Of a stretch of 5,064 nucleotides of DNA, positions 1 to 5,064 are shown in pieces. Both the position numbers and the translations under genes were made by a program. The stretch lies in NCBI GenBank assembly GCA_013813825.1, contig JACCRA010000585.1, forward strand, positions 1 to 5,064, read 5' to 3'. Position 1 is the stretch's first letter. Every line of letters starts with the position of its first letter. Source of the DNA: Pyrinomonadaceae bacterium (GTDB lineage Bacteria; Acidobacteriota; Blastocatellia; Pyrinomonadales; Pyrinomonadaceae). The notes beneath the pieces are model-generated. The model was given only the letters and a program-made list of their open reading frames with translations. It ran no database searches and had not been told where the DNA came from.

Positions 1-358
1 CCATAGGTTTGCTTGCCGCTTGTGCGGATAAATGTTGCGTCTTGCGCCACGAGCAAAGTGGTTGCCGCTGAGGTGACTTGTGCAATGGCACGCTGATTAA
101 ACGAGGGGAAAGCGAACGGCTGTTGAAACTGACGCCGATGCGTGCGCTCCGAATAAGATCAATAGATGCGAGATTACGAAAGTTGACTCGTCCGCGCACA
201 GCTCACATGATAGCAAACAGCACGAGTAAGAACTTGCGTTGTGGTTGGTGGATGAGAAACATCTGGTCTAGTATTTGTGTGACTACGGTCATCAGCCATT
301 TACCGAGGGTGCATGATTGGTCACATACATTTAATTCTGTCCACAATATTGCTTTCAT
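1..358 (-). pseudogene. Decayed N-terminal fragment of an IS4/IS701-like DDE transposase
   Basis: Read leftward, an ATG at 358-356 follows a good ribosome site (AAAGG, 370-366, 7 nt away) and starts MKAILWTEL. The frame runs through LGKWLMTVV and RKFLLVLFAIM, hits TGA at 205-203 (codon 52), then continues as AVRGRVNFRNLASID. After about 158 the similarity moves to another frame, from 155 to the edge: YSERTHRRQFQQPFAF, then AQDATFIRTSGKQTYG. NFRNL, YSER and the QDATFI-x-x-SGKQTYG block are typical of an IS4/IS701-like transposase family, and the Asp codon at 41-39 would be the first catalytic Asp of the DDE triad. The rest, including the second D and the E, lies outside the window. One in-frame stop plus an apparent one-base deletion make this a pseudogene, unless they are sequencing errors. 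The family name is from recalled motifs, not a search. Confidence 0.8.
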
Positions 359-481
359 CACTTCACCTTTTTTCATCGCCGCTTGCAATCGCCGCCGCGG
401 CGCGCCTCCGAAAGCTGCCGGCCGCTTCTGAGCATCTGATGTCCGGGCCGTCCGAATCGCCTTCGCCGATGCGGGACTGAA

Positions 482-502
482 CTCTCCGCCGCTCGGCGAG
501 AG
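482..502 (+). other. Hairpin directly upstream of the ribosome-binding site of the 518 gene
   Basis: CTCTC-(C)-GCCG at 482-491 pairs with CGGCGAGAG at 494-502, with one bulged C at 487; the closing pair probably opens to give a four-base loop. The stem ends two bases before the AGGAG at 504-508, so in the mRNA it could affect ribosome access. The pairing is seen in the sequence; any regulatory effect is inference. Confidence 0.35.
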
Positions 503-503
503 C

Positions 504-508
504 AGGAG
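504..508 (+). promoter_or_regulatory. Ribosome-binding site supporting a TTG start at 518
   Basis: AGGAG lies nine bases before the TTG at 518-520. No ATG or GTG at this spot would give a product beginning with the expected zinc-ribbon N-terminus (MKICPNCQ). Spacing and protein start together fix the unusual TTG start. Confidence 0.7.
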
Positions 509-517
509 AAACTAAGC

Positions 518-2101
518 TTGAAGATTTGCCCCAACTGCCAACGCACCTATGCCGATGACGCGCTCAGATTCTGCCTGCAAGATGGTTCTCCATTGCAGGC
601 CGCGACGGCAACAATGATTGACGATTCGCCGGCCGCAGCGGCGGCTCCCGTCTCGCCGCCCTTAAACGACGAGTTTCGCACGATGGTCATGCAGGCGGAC
701 GAAGTGTCAGTTCCGCCTGATGCCGCGGCGCTACTGCCACCATCATCAGCATCATTGCCGCCGCCCGCCGCCGCGCCGCAGGCTTGGCTGCCACCTCCTC
801 CATCACCACATCAGCAGGAGCAGTTCAACGCGCCATTATCAACCTTACCGCCACCTGCCGCTTACAATCCGTCGGCGGGGCCAGCGGCAGTAGCGGCGGC
901 AACGGGGCGACGCCGCAGTTGGCTGCCTTGGGTGCTGGGTGGGGGCGTAGCGCTATTGGCGCTGTTAGTCGTGGTAATTGGGGGCGGCCTCTATGCCCTC
1001 TCGCGAATGGGGACCAAACCCGCGTCCGGCGGTGGGACGGCCGTGCGGAGCGTCAAGAAGTTCGTCAACTCGCGCGGTGGCATGACCGGGAAACTAGCGG
1101 AGAATTATTTCGACTTCTCTTTCGACTATCCCGCGACGTGGACGATCAATCCGCAGGGCAATTCCAGCAACTTCGTTCAAGTTTCAAGCAAGGACGACGC
1201 CGGTCAAGTGATGGAGAGCTTCGCTGTCGGCAGCTATCAAGGCACCGGCACGATGCGCGGCGACAAAGTGTTGCTGCCCCTCTTGGTAACGCAACTCGAC
1301 GCGCAACTCAAAAAAAGCGTTCCCGGCTATCAAAAAATATCCGAAGGCGAGACGAAAGTCGGCCGCTACGAAGGCTACGAATTGCGCTTCACCGGGCGGC
1401 TGACGGAAGAGATGTCTGGTGGCCTCCGCCGCCAGCACCGGCTAGAGGGCGGCGCGGAGTTAATGCCGGCGCGGGAGAGTCGTCCCGGAGCGTCGTCGTC
1501 TTCGCAGGCATCGGGTCATACGGCGTGGGGGCGGATCATCTTGGTTCCCAGCGGGGACGCGAGCAAGCCGAACAGCGCGTCGCTCTTCCTGCTGGCGACC
1601 GACCGCTCGCCGGAAGTCAAAGGCATCAATCAGGTCGGCACGCGCGGCCAACTCCCCGTAATCCTCGATAGCTTCCGCATGGAGGCGACATCCAGCACTG
1701 TGCCCTCATCTTCCGGCGGCCGGACGAACATGAACGCCCCGCCCGCGCCGGCTTCCAACATGAACGCGCCGTCGGCAGCAGCGGCGGGCGGCAATATGAA
1801 CACCGACGATGATGAGAGTCCCGGCTCTGTTTCCGGCGGCGCTCTCGCCGGCAAGATCATTAGCCAGCCGCCTCCGGCCTACCCGCCGGCAGCCAAAGCG
1901 GTGAAGGCTTCGGGCGCGGTCGTCGTGCAAGTGACTGTCGATGAGGAAGGCCAAGTCGTCGCGGCGAAAGCTGTCAGCGGCCACCCGCTACTGCGCGCGG
2001 CGGCGGAGCAGGCGGCCAGACAAGCCCGCTTCTCTCCGACGACTTTAAGTGGCCGCGCCGTTGAATCGAAGGGCACAATCACTTACAACTTCACGCTGTG
2101 A
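518..2101 (+). CDS. Zinc-ribbon, single-pass membrane protein with PsbP-like and TonB C-terminal domains
   Basis: 527 residues from a TTG start. Residues 1-26 form a short zinc ribbon: C4-x-x-C7, then C19-x-x-D22, so the fourth ligand is probably Asp or missing. Residues 36-130 are Pro/Ala-rich. A basic RRR at 131-133 precedes one membrane helix (about 135-162), which by the positive-inside rule leaves the ribbon in the cytoplasm. Residues about 195-388 begin YFDFSFDYPATW and resemble the PsbP/DcrB (Mog1-like) fold, interrupted by a low-complexity stretch at 297-336. A linker with NMN repeats (404-428) leads to a TonB C-terminal domain (443-527) with PAYP, VTVDEEGQV and ARFSP. TonB_C domains bind the TonB box of outer-membrane receptors in classical TonB, but no ExbB/ExbD lies nearby. 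The exact role is unknown. The gene stands alone on its strand and ends at a convergent hairpin. Domain calls come from motifs by eye. Confidence 0.9.
   Translation: MKICPNCQRTYADDALRFCLQDGSPLQAATATMIDDSPAAAAAPVSPPLNDEFRTMVMQADEVSVPPDAAALLPPSSASLPPPAAAPQAWLPPPPSPHQQEQFNAPLSTLPPPAAYNPSAGPAAVAAATGRRRSWLPWVLGGGVALLALLVVVIGGGLYALSRMGTKPASGGGTAVRSVKKFVNSRGGMTGKLAENYFDFSFDYPATWTINPQGNSSNFVQVSSKDDAGQVMESFAVGSYQGTGTMRGDKVLLPLLVTQLDAQLKKSVPGYQKISEGETKVGRYEGYELRFTGRLTEEMSGGLRRQHRLEGGAELMPARESRPGASSSSQASGHTAWGRIILVPSGDASKPNSASLFLLATDRSPEVKGINQVGTRGQLPVILDSFRMEATSSTVPSSSGGRTNMNAPPAPASNMNAPSAAAAGGNMNTDDDESPGSVSGGALAGKIISQPPPAYPPAAKAVKASGAVVVQVTVDEEGQVVAAKAVSGHPLLRAAAEQAARQARFSPTTLSGRAVESKGTITYNFTL
1727..1801 (+). 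repeat. NMN(AP) coding repeats in the linker before the TonB_C domain
   Basis: NMNAP is encoded at residues 404-408 and again at 414-418, with a third NMN at 426-428. The two full copies start 30 bases apart (1727 and 1757) and share AACATGAACGC. The stretch is a flexible linker. Asn-rich linkers of this sort are common in Blastocatellia-type proteins, which is general knowledge recalled rather than checked. Confidence 0.6.
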
Positions 2102-2115
2102 TTTGAACCATATAG

Positions 2116-2163
2116 CCAAAGAGCGGCGGGAAGATCAGATCCGCTCTCCCCGCCGCTCTTTGG
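2116..2163. terminator. Hairpin terminator between convergent genes
   Basis: A perfect 15-bp inverted repeat: CCAAAGAGCGGCGGG at 2116-2130 and its complement at 2149-2163, with an 18-base loop. It starts 14 bases after the stop of the plus-strand gene and lies 19 bases beyond the stop of the minus-strand gene at 2183, so it can serve both. Rightward the tail is TTGTTTA, moderately T-rich; leftward it is not a clean T run. The loop carries CCGCTCT (2141-2147), a second copy of part of the right arm, allowing an alternative shorter stem with AGAGCGG at 2120-2126. Confidence 0.75.
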
Positions 2164-2182
2164 TTGTTTATCGATCCGGTTT

Positions 2183-2644
2183 CTATAAATTCTCGTCGAG
2201 GTAGGCGCGAGCCTTGTCGGGCTTGCTGGTCGAAATAATGAATTTGAGATTCTTCTTCGCCCATTCGGCGTGGGCTTCGACGAATTTCTGGTAGTCGTCG
2301 CTGATGCCGCCATTCCCGTCCACGAAGCCGATCTTGCGGAGCACTCGCATGATCAATTCCTGATCCTGCGTAATCCCTGCTGCCTGAAAGAGCTTGTGTT
2401 TCTCGTCCTCGGAAAGCGACGCATCGTAAGTCGCGTCGTAATCGTTGTCGTCGCTGCTGTTGGCGGTTGCGGAGTTGGTATTGCTGTTGCCCGCGTTCGC
2501 GTTGCCCCCCTCGACGATGCGCGCTTGACGCTGGACTTCGGAAAAGATGCTGAAGCCGAACACGCCAAGCACGACCACGAGCACGATGAGGCCGAGGCAG
2601 CCGGCACCGCCGCAGCCGAGTAAGATTTTTTGATTATTAGTCAC
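2183..2644 (-). CDS. Small single-pass membrane protein, unknown function
   Basis: 153 residues, starting at a GTG (2644-2642). AAAGGA at 2661-2656 lies 11 bases upstream and supports this start. Residues 7-33 form one strongly hydrophobic, Gly-rich membrane helix. An Asn/Ser/Thr linker (about 47-67, with NANAGNSNTN) and an acidic stretch (65-81) follow, then a charged, probably helical domain (about 78-153) ending in KPDKARAYLDENL. LLGC at 8-11 superficially resembles a lipobox, but it sits too near the N-terminus, so a lipoprotein is unlikely. The soluble part is probably outside the membrane, since K6 is the only charge before the helix. I do not recognise the family. It is the last of three leftward genes, separated from the one upstream by 238 bases containing a possible promoter, so it is probably its own unit. 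Its Asn-rich linker resembles that of the 518-2101 protein. Confidence 0.8.
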   Translation of the reverse strand: MTNNQKILLGCGGAGCLGLIVLVVVLGVFGFSIFSEVQRQARIVEGGNANAGNSNTNSATANSSDDNDYDATYDASLSEDEKHKLFQAAGITQDQELIMRVLRKIGFVDGNGGISDDYQKFVEAHAEWAKKNLKFIISTSKPDKARAYLDENL

Positions 2645-2767
2645 GGCGTTACTGATCCTTTACGGGGCGAGTTTGGACAAATTACGGAACGGCTGTCTGA
2701 AAAAACAAGGAAAAGCTGGCGAAAGCGTTCAAAGCGCGTTTCAAGCCCGGCCGTCCACGAGCACATT

Positions 2768-2796
2768 TCTATAACATTTAAGCCGATAACTGTCGA
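2768..2796 (-). promoter_or_regulatory. Possible sigma-70-type promoter for the small membrane protein gene
   Basis: On the minus strand, TCGACA (2796-2791; five of six matches to TTGACA) is followed after exactly 17 bases by TATAGA (2773-2768; four of six matches to TATAAT). This would place the transcript start near 2760 and give a leader of roughly 115 bases before the GTG at 2644. The surrounding stretch is AT-richer than the genes. It is a consensus match only. Confidence 0.4.
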
Positions 2797-2845
2797 GCTA
2801 CACTCACCTGCGAAAACAGGCGCGTCATTACCTAATGTTATTTTC

Positions 2846-2864
2846 GCGCGCTGTTTCGGCGCGC
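2846..2864. terminator. GC hairpin after the DUF4388 gene, possible terminator
   Basis: GCGCGC at 2846-2851 pairs with GCGCGC at 2859-2864 around a seven-base loop, 19 bases beyond the stop at 2883. A competing pairing exists: CGCTGTT (2849-2855) with AACAGCG (2874-2880). In the direction of the gene (leftward) it is followed by GAAAATAAC rather than a T run, so it is a weak or factor-assisted terminator at best. Confidence 0.35.
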
Positions 2865-2882
2865 TATTGATTTAACAGCGAA

Positions 2883-4076
2883 TTATTGCGACTGGGAAGG
2901 ATTGACTTTAATCGTCATCGTCTCCTCGCCTGTTTTGGCGGCGTAGCGGCGGTTGCGGGCGATCCGCAGGGCGAGCGCCTCATACGCCTGCATCCCCGGA
3001 CGGCTGTTGACCACCGAGGCGCGAACGACCCGCCCGTTCTCAACCTGCATCACCACTTTGACAGCTTCTCCGTCCGCTCCATCGGGCGTCGGCTTTTTAG
3101 CAGTCTCCTCCGCCTTCCCGGCGGGTTTCGCGGCAGCAGGGGTCGCCGCTGCTACGGCGGCCGGCGATGCCGCCGGCGGAGTTGGCGTCGCTGTCGTCTC
3201 TTCATTCTCCGCCTGAAGGTCGGGCACAGTCGCTCCTCCCGGTTCGTGATTCAGCTTACGGAGTTTGTTGAACGACGGCGACGTTCTGACTTCAATTGGC
3301 GAAGAGGCTTGAGAGCTATTCTCATTCGCGAGCGGGAGCGCATCCGCGACTTGGCCGGAAAGAGCGTTGACAGCGGTGGTGGTGGCCTCCGCGCCCGGCG
3401 AGAAGGCAGAGGGTTGAGCGGCAGAAGAAGGTGGCGGCGCATCCGTTTGGTGCGCGCGGTTGGTGAGCGCAATCGCCGCCGAGAGTCCCAACAGCAGTAA
3501 GCACGCCGCGCCGCCCGCGAAGAGCGTCACCTGCCGGCGGCGGTCCGGCGGCGGCGGTGTTATCGACGAGAACGGCGCGGGCATTTCTTTAATTGCTACT
3601 GGCGCTTGATAGTTGTCAGCAGGCGCGGCCGCCGCCGTTGCTGGTCGAGTCTCTTCAAGGGCGGAAGTAATCGCCATGAAAGACGGAGGCGGCGGGGACA
3701 ACGACGCGGCGATCTCCCCTGCGCTGTCGGCGGCGCCCATTTCCAATTGAGCTTTGCCGCCCCAACAACCGAACAACTCCAGAATAACTTTTTGTGACCA
3801 AGCGTCAATCGTCCGCCGCGTCGGCCGCACCTGCGGATCGAAGTTGAAAGACGCTCTGGGCTGGGCCAGCGCGACCCGAACGGCTTGCAAGCCGCGGAAA
3901 ACGTCGAACTGTGCGTCGATCATGTGGCCGTCCTCGAAATCAAAGACGCCGGGGTGGTTGGGAAATTCGACGAGCAAGCGTCCGGTCTCGCGTTGGTGGT
4001 GCAGGATGCTGATTAGATCGGGCAGCGGGTAGTCGTTTAGGTGTCCGGTCAGGACTTTAGCATGAGGGGTCTGCAT
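2883..4076 (-). CDS. DUF4388 (PATAN-type) protein with one membrane helix and a TonB-C-like end
   Basis: 397 residues from ATG 4076-4074, with GAAAGG at 4087-4082 five bases upstream. Residues about 8-80 match the DUF4388 pattern: LTGHLNDYPLPDLISIL, TGRLLVEF, then FEDGHMIDA and a G-x-x-A-x-x-x-A step ending FNFDP. This domain occurs in bacterial regulatory and gliding-related proteins. A Pro/Ala linker and a basic RRR (189-191) precede one membrane helix (about 192-206), so DUF4388 should be cytoplasmic. A long Ala/Pro/Thr linker (about 207-335) leads to residues 337-391, which resemble the TonB C-terminal domain (VVMQVENGRVV, ARNRRYA, TMTIKV) but lack its leading P-x-YP strand. The gene lies 82 bases after the 4159-4971 gene on the same strand, so they may be co-transcribed; only a small GCAC/GTGC hairpin (4097-4108) without a T run lies between. 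Function is unknown; linking a cytoplasmic signal to the periplasm is inference. Confidence 0.88.
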   Translation of the reverse strand: MQTPHAKVLTGHLNDYPLPDLISILHHQRETGRLLVEFPNHPGVFDFEDGHMIDAQFDVFRGLQAVRVALAQPRASFNFDPQVRPTRRTIDAWSQKVILELFGCWGGKAQLEMGAADSAGEIAASLSPPPPSFMAITSALEETRPATAAAAPADNYQAPVAIKEMPAPFSSITPPPPDRRRQVTLFAGGAACLLLLGLSAAIALTNRAHQTDAPPPSSAAQPSAFSPGAEATTTAVNALSGQVADALPLANENSSQASSPIEVRTSPSFNKLRKLNHEPGGATVPDLQAENEETTATPTPPAASPAAVAAATPAAAKPAGKAEETAKKPTPDGADGEAVKVVMQVENGRVVRASVVNSRPGMQAYEALALRIARNRRYAAKTGEETMTIKVNPSQSQ

Positions 4077-4158
4077 TTTGACCTTTCTTTATCTCAGCAC
4101 GTTCGTGCGCTGTTTAGCCGGAAGGCGATGGCACGGCCTGATCGAAGGAACAAGCGGC

Positions 4159-4971
4159 TCATTCCGGCTTAACGAAAGTGTACTTAATCGTGCCGGACGA
4201 GCGGATTGGCTGTCCGGCGAGCAGCGCGGGCGAAAACCGTGCGCGCCTTGCCGCTTCCAGCGCCGCCAGACGCAGCAACAATGGGCCGCGGACGCTCTCC
4301 ACATCAACCACTCTGCCGGCGGTGTCAATCACGACCGCCACCGTGACGACCCCGGCGACGCCGGCAACTCTCGCCGAGTCGGGGTAGAGGGGCTTGGGTA
4401 AACTAATCACCTTGTTGCTAACGACGCCGCCGGAGATCACAGTGGTCGCCTGCGGCGGCGGCGACGGTGAGGCAGCAGCAACTGGCGGCTGTGCCGTCAC
4501 ACTATCCGATGGCTGCGTGGCGGCGGGCGTCGGAGATGGCTGCGGGACGATGGCTTCGCGCGCGGTGTTCGCCACTTCGGGCGTGGCAGGCGGCGAATCG
4601 ATTGGCCGCTTAGTCGCAGGTGGCGGCTCGATTGGCAGCTTAGTCGAATGATGTTCAGCGGCGGTTGGCGATGAGCCGCCAGCCACACCCGCTGGCGAAT
4701 TGTTCTCCGCAGGCTTCGCGGCCGGATTATCGCTGGCAGCGGCAGCGGGAGGCGTCGTTGTTGTTGTCGCCGCCTGCACTAGTTTGGCGGTGGCTTCGTC
4801 GAAGTAATAAGAGATCGTGCGGTACGCGACCTCGGTCGGCTCATAACTGATCTGGTCACCTTCAAAGACTACCAGCGAGGCCGTCATTTTGGTCCAGTTG
4901 CCAAAGGCATCAAACTGGTAGGCGTAAATCTCTTTGCTCAGAATAAGCCCTGACTCGTCGCGCAGCATCAT
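4159..4971 (-). CDS. TonB C-terminal domain protein with YD-like N-terminus; 5' end truncated or broken
   Basis: 270 residues if read from the ATG at 4971, but that start is doubtful. There is no ribosome site, and the same frame continues upstream as TTDKGNVVE, which fits the domain that follows, until an in-frame TGA at 5004-5002 with no usable start codon between. Residues 1-57 (AYQFDAFGNWTKM, then YRTISYYF) resemble the YD-repeat-like segments of bacterial surface proteins. Residues 66-180 are a Thr/Pro/Ala linker with a 10-residue tandem repeat. Residues 184-268 form a TonB C-terminal domain with PLYP, VAVVIDTAGRVV and ARFSP. It aligns without gaps to the same domain of the 518-2101 protein, about 39 identities in 83 by hand count. 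No membrane helix is seen; a signal peptide or helix would have been in the missing N-terminal part. It is the first of the leftward genes, 82 bases before the DUF4388 gene. Function is unknown. Confidence 0.8.
   Translation of the reverse strand: MMLRDESGLILSKEIYAYQFDAFGNWTKMTASLVVFEGDQISYEPTEVAYRTISYYFDEATAKLVQAATTTTTPPAAAASDNPAAKPAENNSPAGVAGGSSPTAAEHHSTKLPIEPPPATKRPIDSPPATPEVANTAREAIVPQPSPTPAATQPSDSVTAQPPVAAASPSPPPQATTVISGGVVSNKVISLPKPLYPDSARVAGVAGVVTVAVVIDTAGRVVDVESVRGPLLLRLAALEAARRARFSPALLAGQPIRSSGTIKYTFVKPE
4582..4641 (-). repeat. 30-bp coding tandem repeat (two units)
   Basis: Two adjacent 30-base units encode KLPIEPPPAT and KRPIDSPPAT (residues 111-130 of the gene at 4159-4971). Seven of ten residues are identical, so this is a recent or maintained duplication within the linker. 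Confidence 0.65.
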
Positions 4972-5001
4972 CTCGACGACGTTGCCTTTGTCGGTAGTGG
5001 A

Positions 5002-5064
5002 TCAATGAGGGGATGCAAGAGCGAGATTGTAGCGATGCAAGAACAAGCGCAAACAAATCTCGTG
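5002..5064. other. Unassigned right-edge segment beyond the break in the TonB_C gene
   Basis: From the TGA at 5004-5002 outward, the reading frame of the TonB_C gene is lost and no other minus-strand frame continues its protein pattern. The stretch contains GATGCAAGA twice, 22 bases apart (5012-5020 and 5034-5042), and an inverted pair CGAGATT (5022-5028) / AATCTCG (5056-5062). It could be the end of an inserted element or a rearrangement junction. A plus-strand frame from 5005 is open to the edge but is too short to judge. Confidence 0.35.

Larger units (their letters stand above)
389..517. other. GC-rich gap between transposase remnant and the zinc-ribbon gene
   Basis: Base composition changes visibly near 390, from the AT-richer transposase side to a run of GCC/GCG. 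This suggests the mobile-element edge lies close to the transposase start. I found no clear terminal inverted repeat or target duplication. No convincing -10/-35 pair for the downstream plus-strand gene is visible. A hairpin and a ribosome site occupy the last 40 bases. Confidence 0.45.

Noticed and set aside
145..165. Programmed ribosomal frameshift as the explanation of the split transposase
   Set aside because: No slippery heptamer is seen at the frame change, and a separate in-frame stop lies upstream at 205-203, so decay explains both better.
78..431. Plus-strand open frame of 117 codons
   Set aside because: It runs opposite the transposase remnant, shows no domain pattern, and crosses the composition change near 390.
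784..1671. Long plus-strand open frame of 295 codons inside the zinc-ribbon gene
   Set aside because: It is a +1/+2 shadow in GC-rich DNA, very Arg-rich with no recognisable motif; the overlapping frame has clear domains.
2270..2623. Plus-strand open frame of 117 codons opposite the small membrane protein gene
   Set aside because: Antisense shadow; the minus-strand frame has a ribosome site, a membrane helix and a linker typical of the lineage.
2612..2623. Lipobox-like LLGC near the start of the small membrane protein
   Set aside because: The Cys is residue 11 with almost no hydrophobic stretch before it; the hydrophobic segment follows the Cys, as in a membrane anchor.
2886..3500. Plus-strand open frame of 204 codons opposite the DUF4388 gene
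   Set aside because: Arg/Gly-rich antisense shadow of the Pro/Ala linker and tail; no ribosome site or domain.
4097..4108. GCAC-GTTC-GTGC hairpin as a terminator between the two leftward TonB_C genes
   Set aside because: The stem is only 4-5 pairs and is followed by GAGATAAAG rather than a T run in the direction of transcription.
1..5064. CRISPR arrays, tRNA or rRNA genes, toxin-antitoxin pairs
   Set aside because: No regularly spaced repeats, cloverleaf-like segments, rRNA motifs or paired small genes were seen.

Overview
The window looks like a piece of a GC-rich Acidobacteriota genome, most likely Blastocatellia-like. This placement is inference from protein style: an N-terminal CPNC...FCLQDG zinc ribbon, Asn-rich linkers (NMN, NANAGNSNTN), and several proteins ending in a TonB C-terminal domain. 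No rRNA or other phylogenetic marker is present.

Layout. Positions 1-358 hold, on the minus strand, the N-terminal part of a DDE insertion-sequence transposase. It runs off the left edge and is broken by a stop codon and a frameshift. A GC-rich gap (389-517) leads to a plus-strand gene (518-2101, TTG start) for a zinc ribbon / one-helix / PsbP-like / TonB_C protein. A strong hairpin (2116-2163) separates it from the convergent minus-strand genes. Read leftward from the right edge, these are a 5'-truncated gene for a YD-like / Pro-Ala linker / TonB_C protein (4159-4971), then a DUF4388 / one-helix / TonB_C-like protein (2883-4076), then a small one-helix protein of unknown role (2183-2644). 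The small gene appears to have its own promoter.

How they fit together. Three of the four intact or near-intact genes put a TonB-type C-terminal domain behind a low-complexity Pro/Ala linker, each with a different N-terminal module. Two of them (zinc ribbon and DUF4388) are predicted to keep that module in the cytoplasm and send the TonB-like domain into the periplasm. No ExbB, ExbD or TonB-dependent receptor gene is present, so classic energy transduction is not demonstrated. Both window edges look like mobile-element or rearrangement boundaries: a decayed transposase on the left, and an abrupt loss of the reading frame near 5002 on the right. I see no RNA gene, CRISPR array or complete mobile element. 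The best candidate for something little described is the set of modular 'sensor - helix - TonB_C' proteins.
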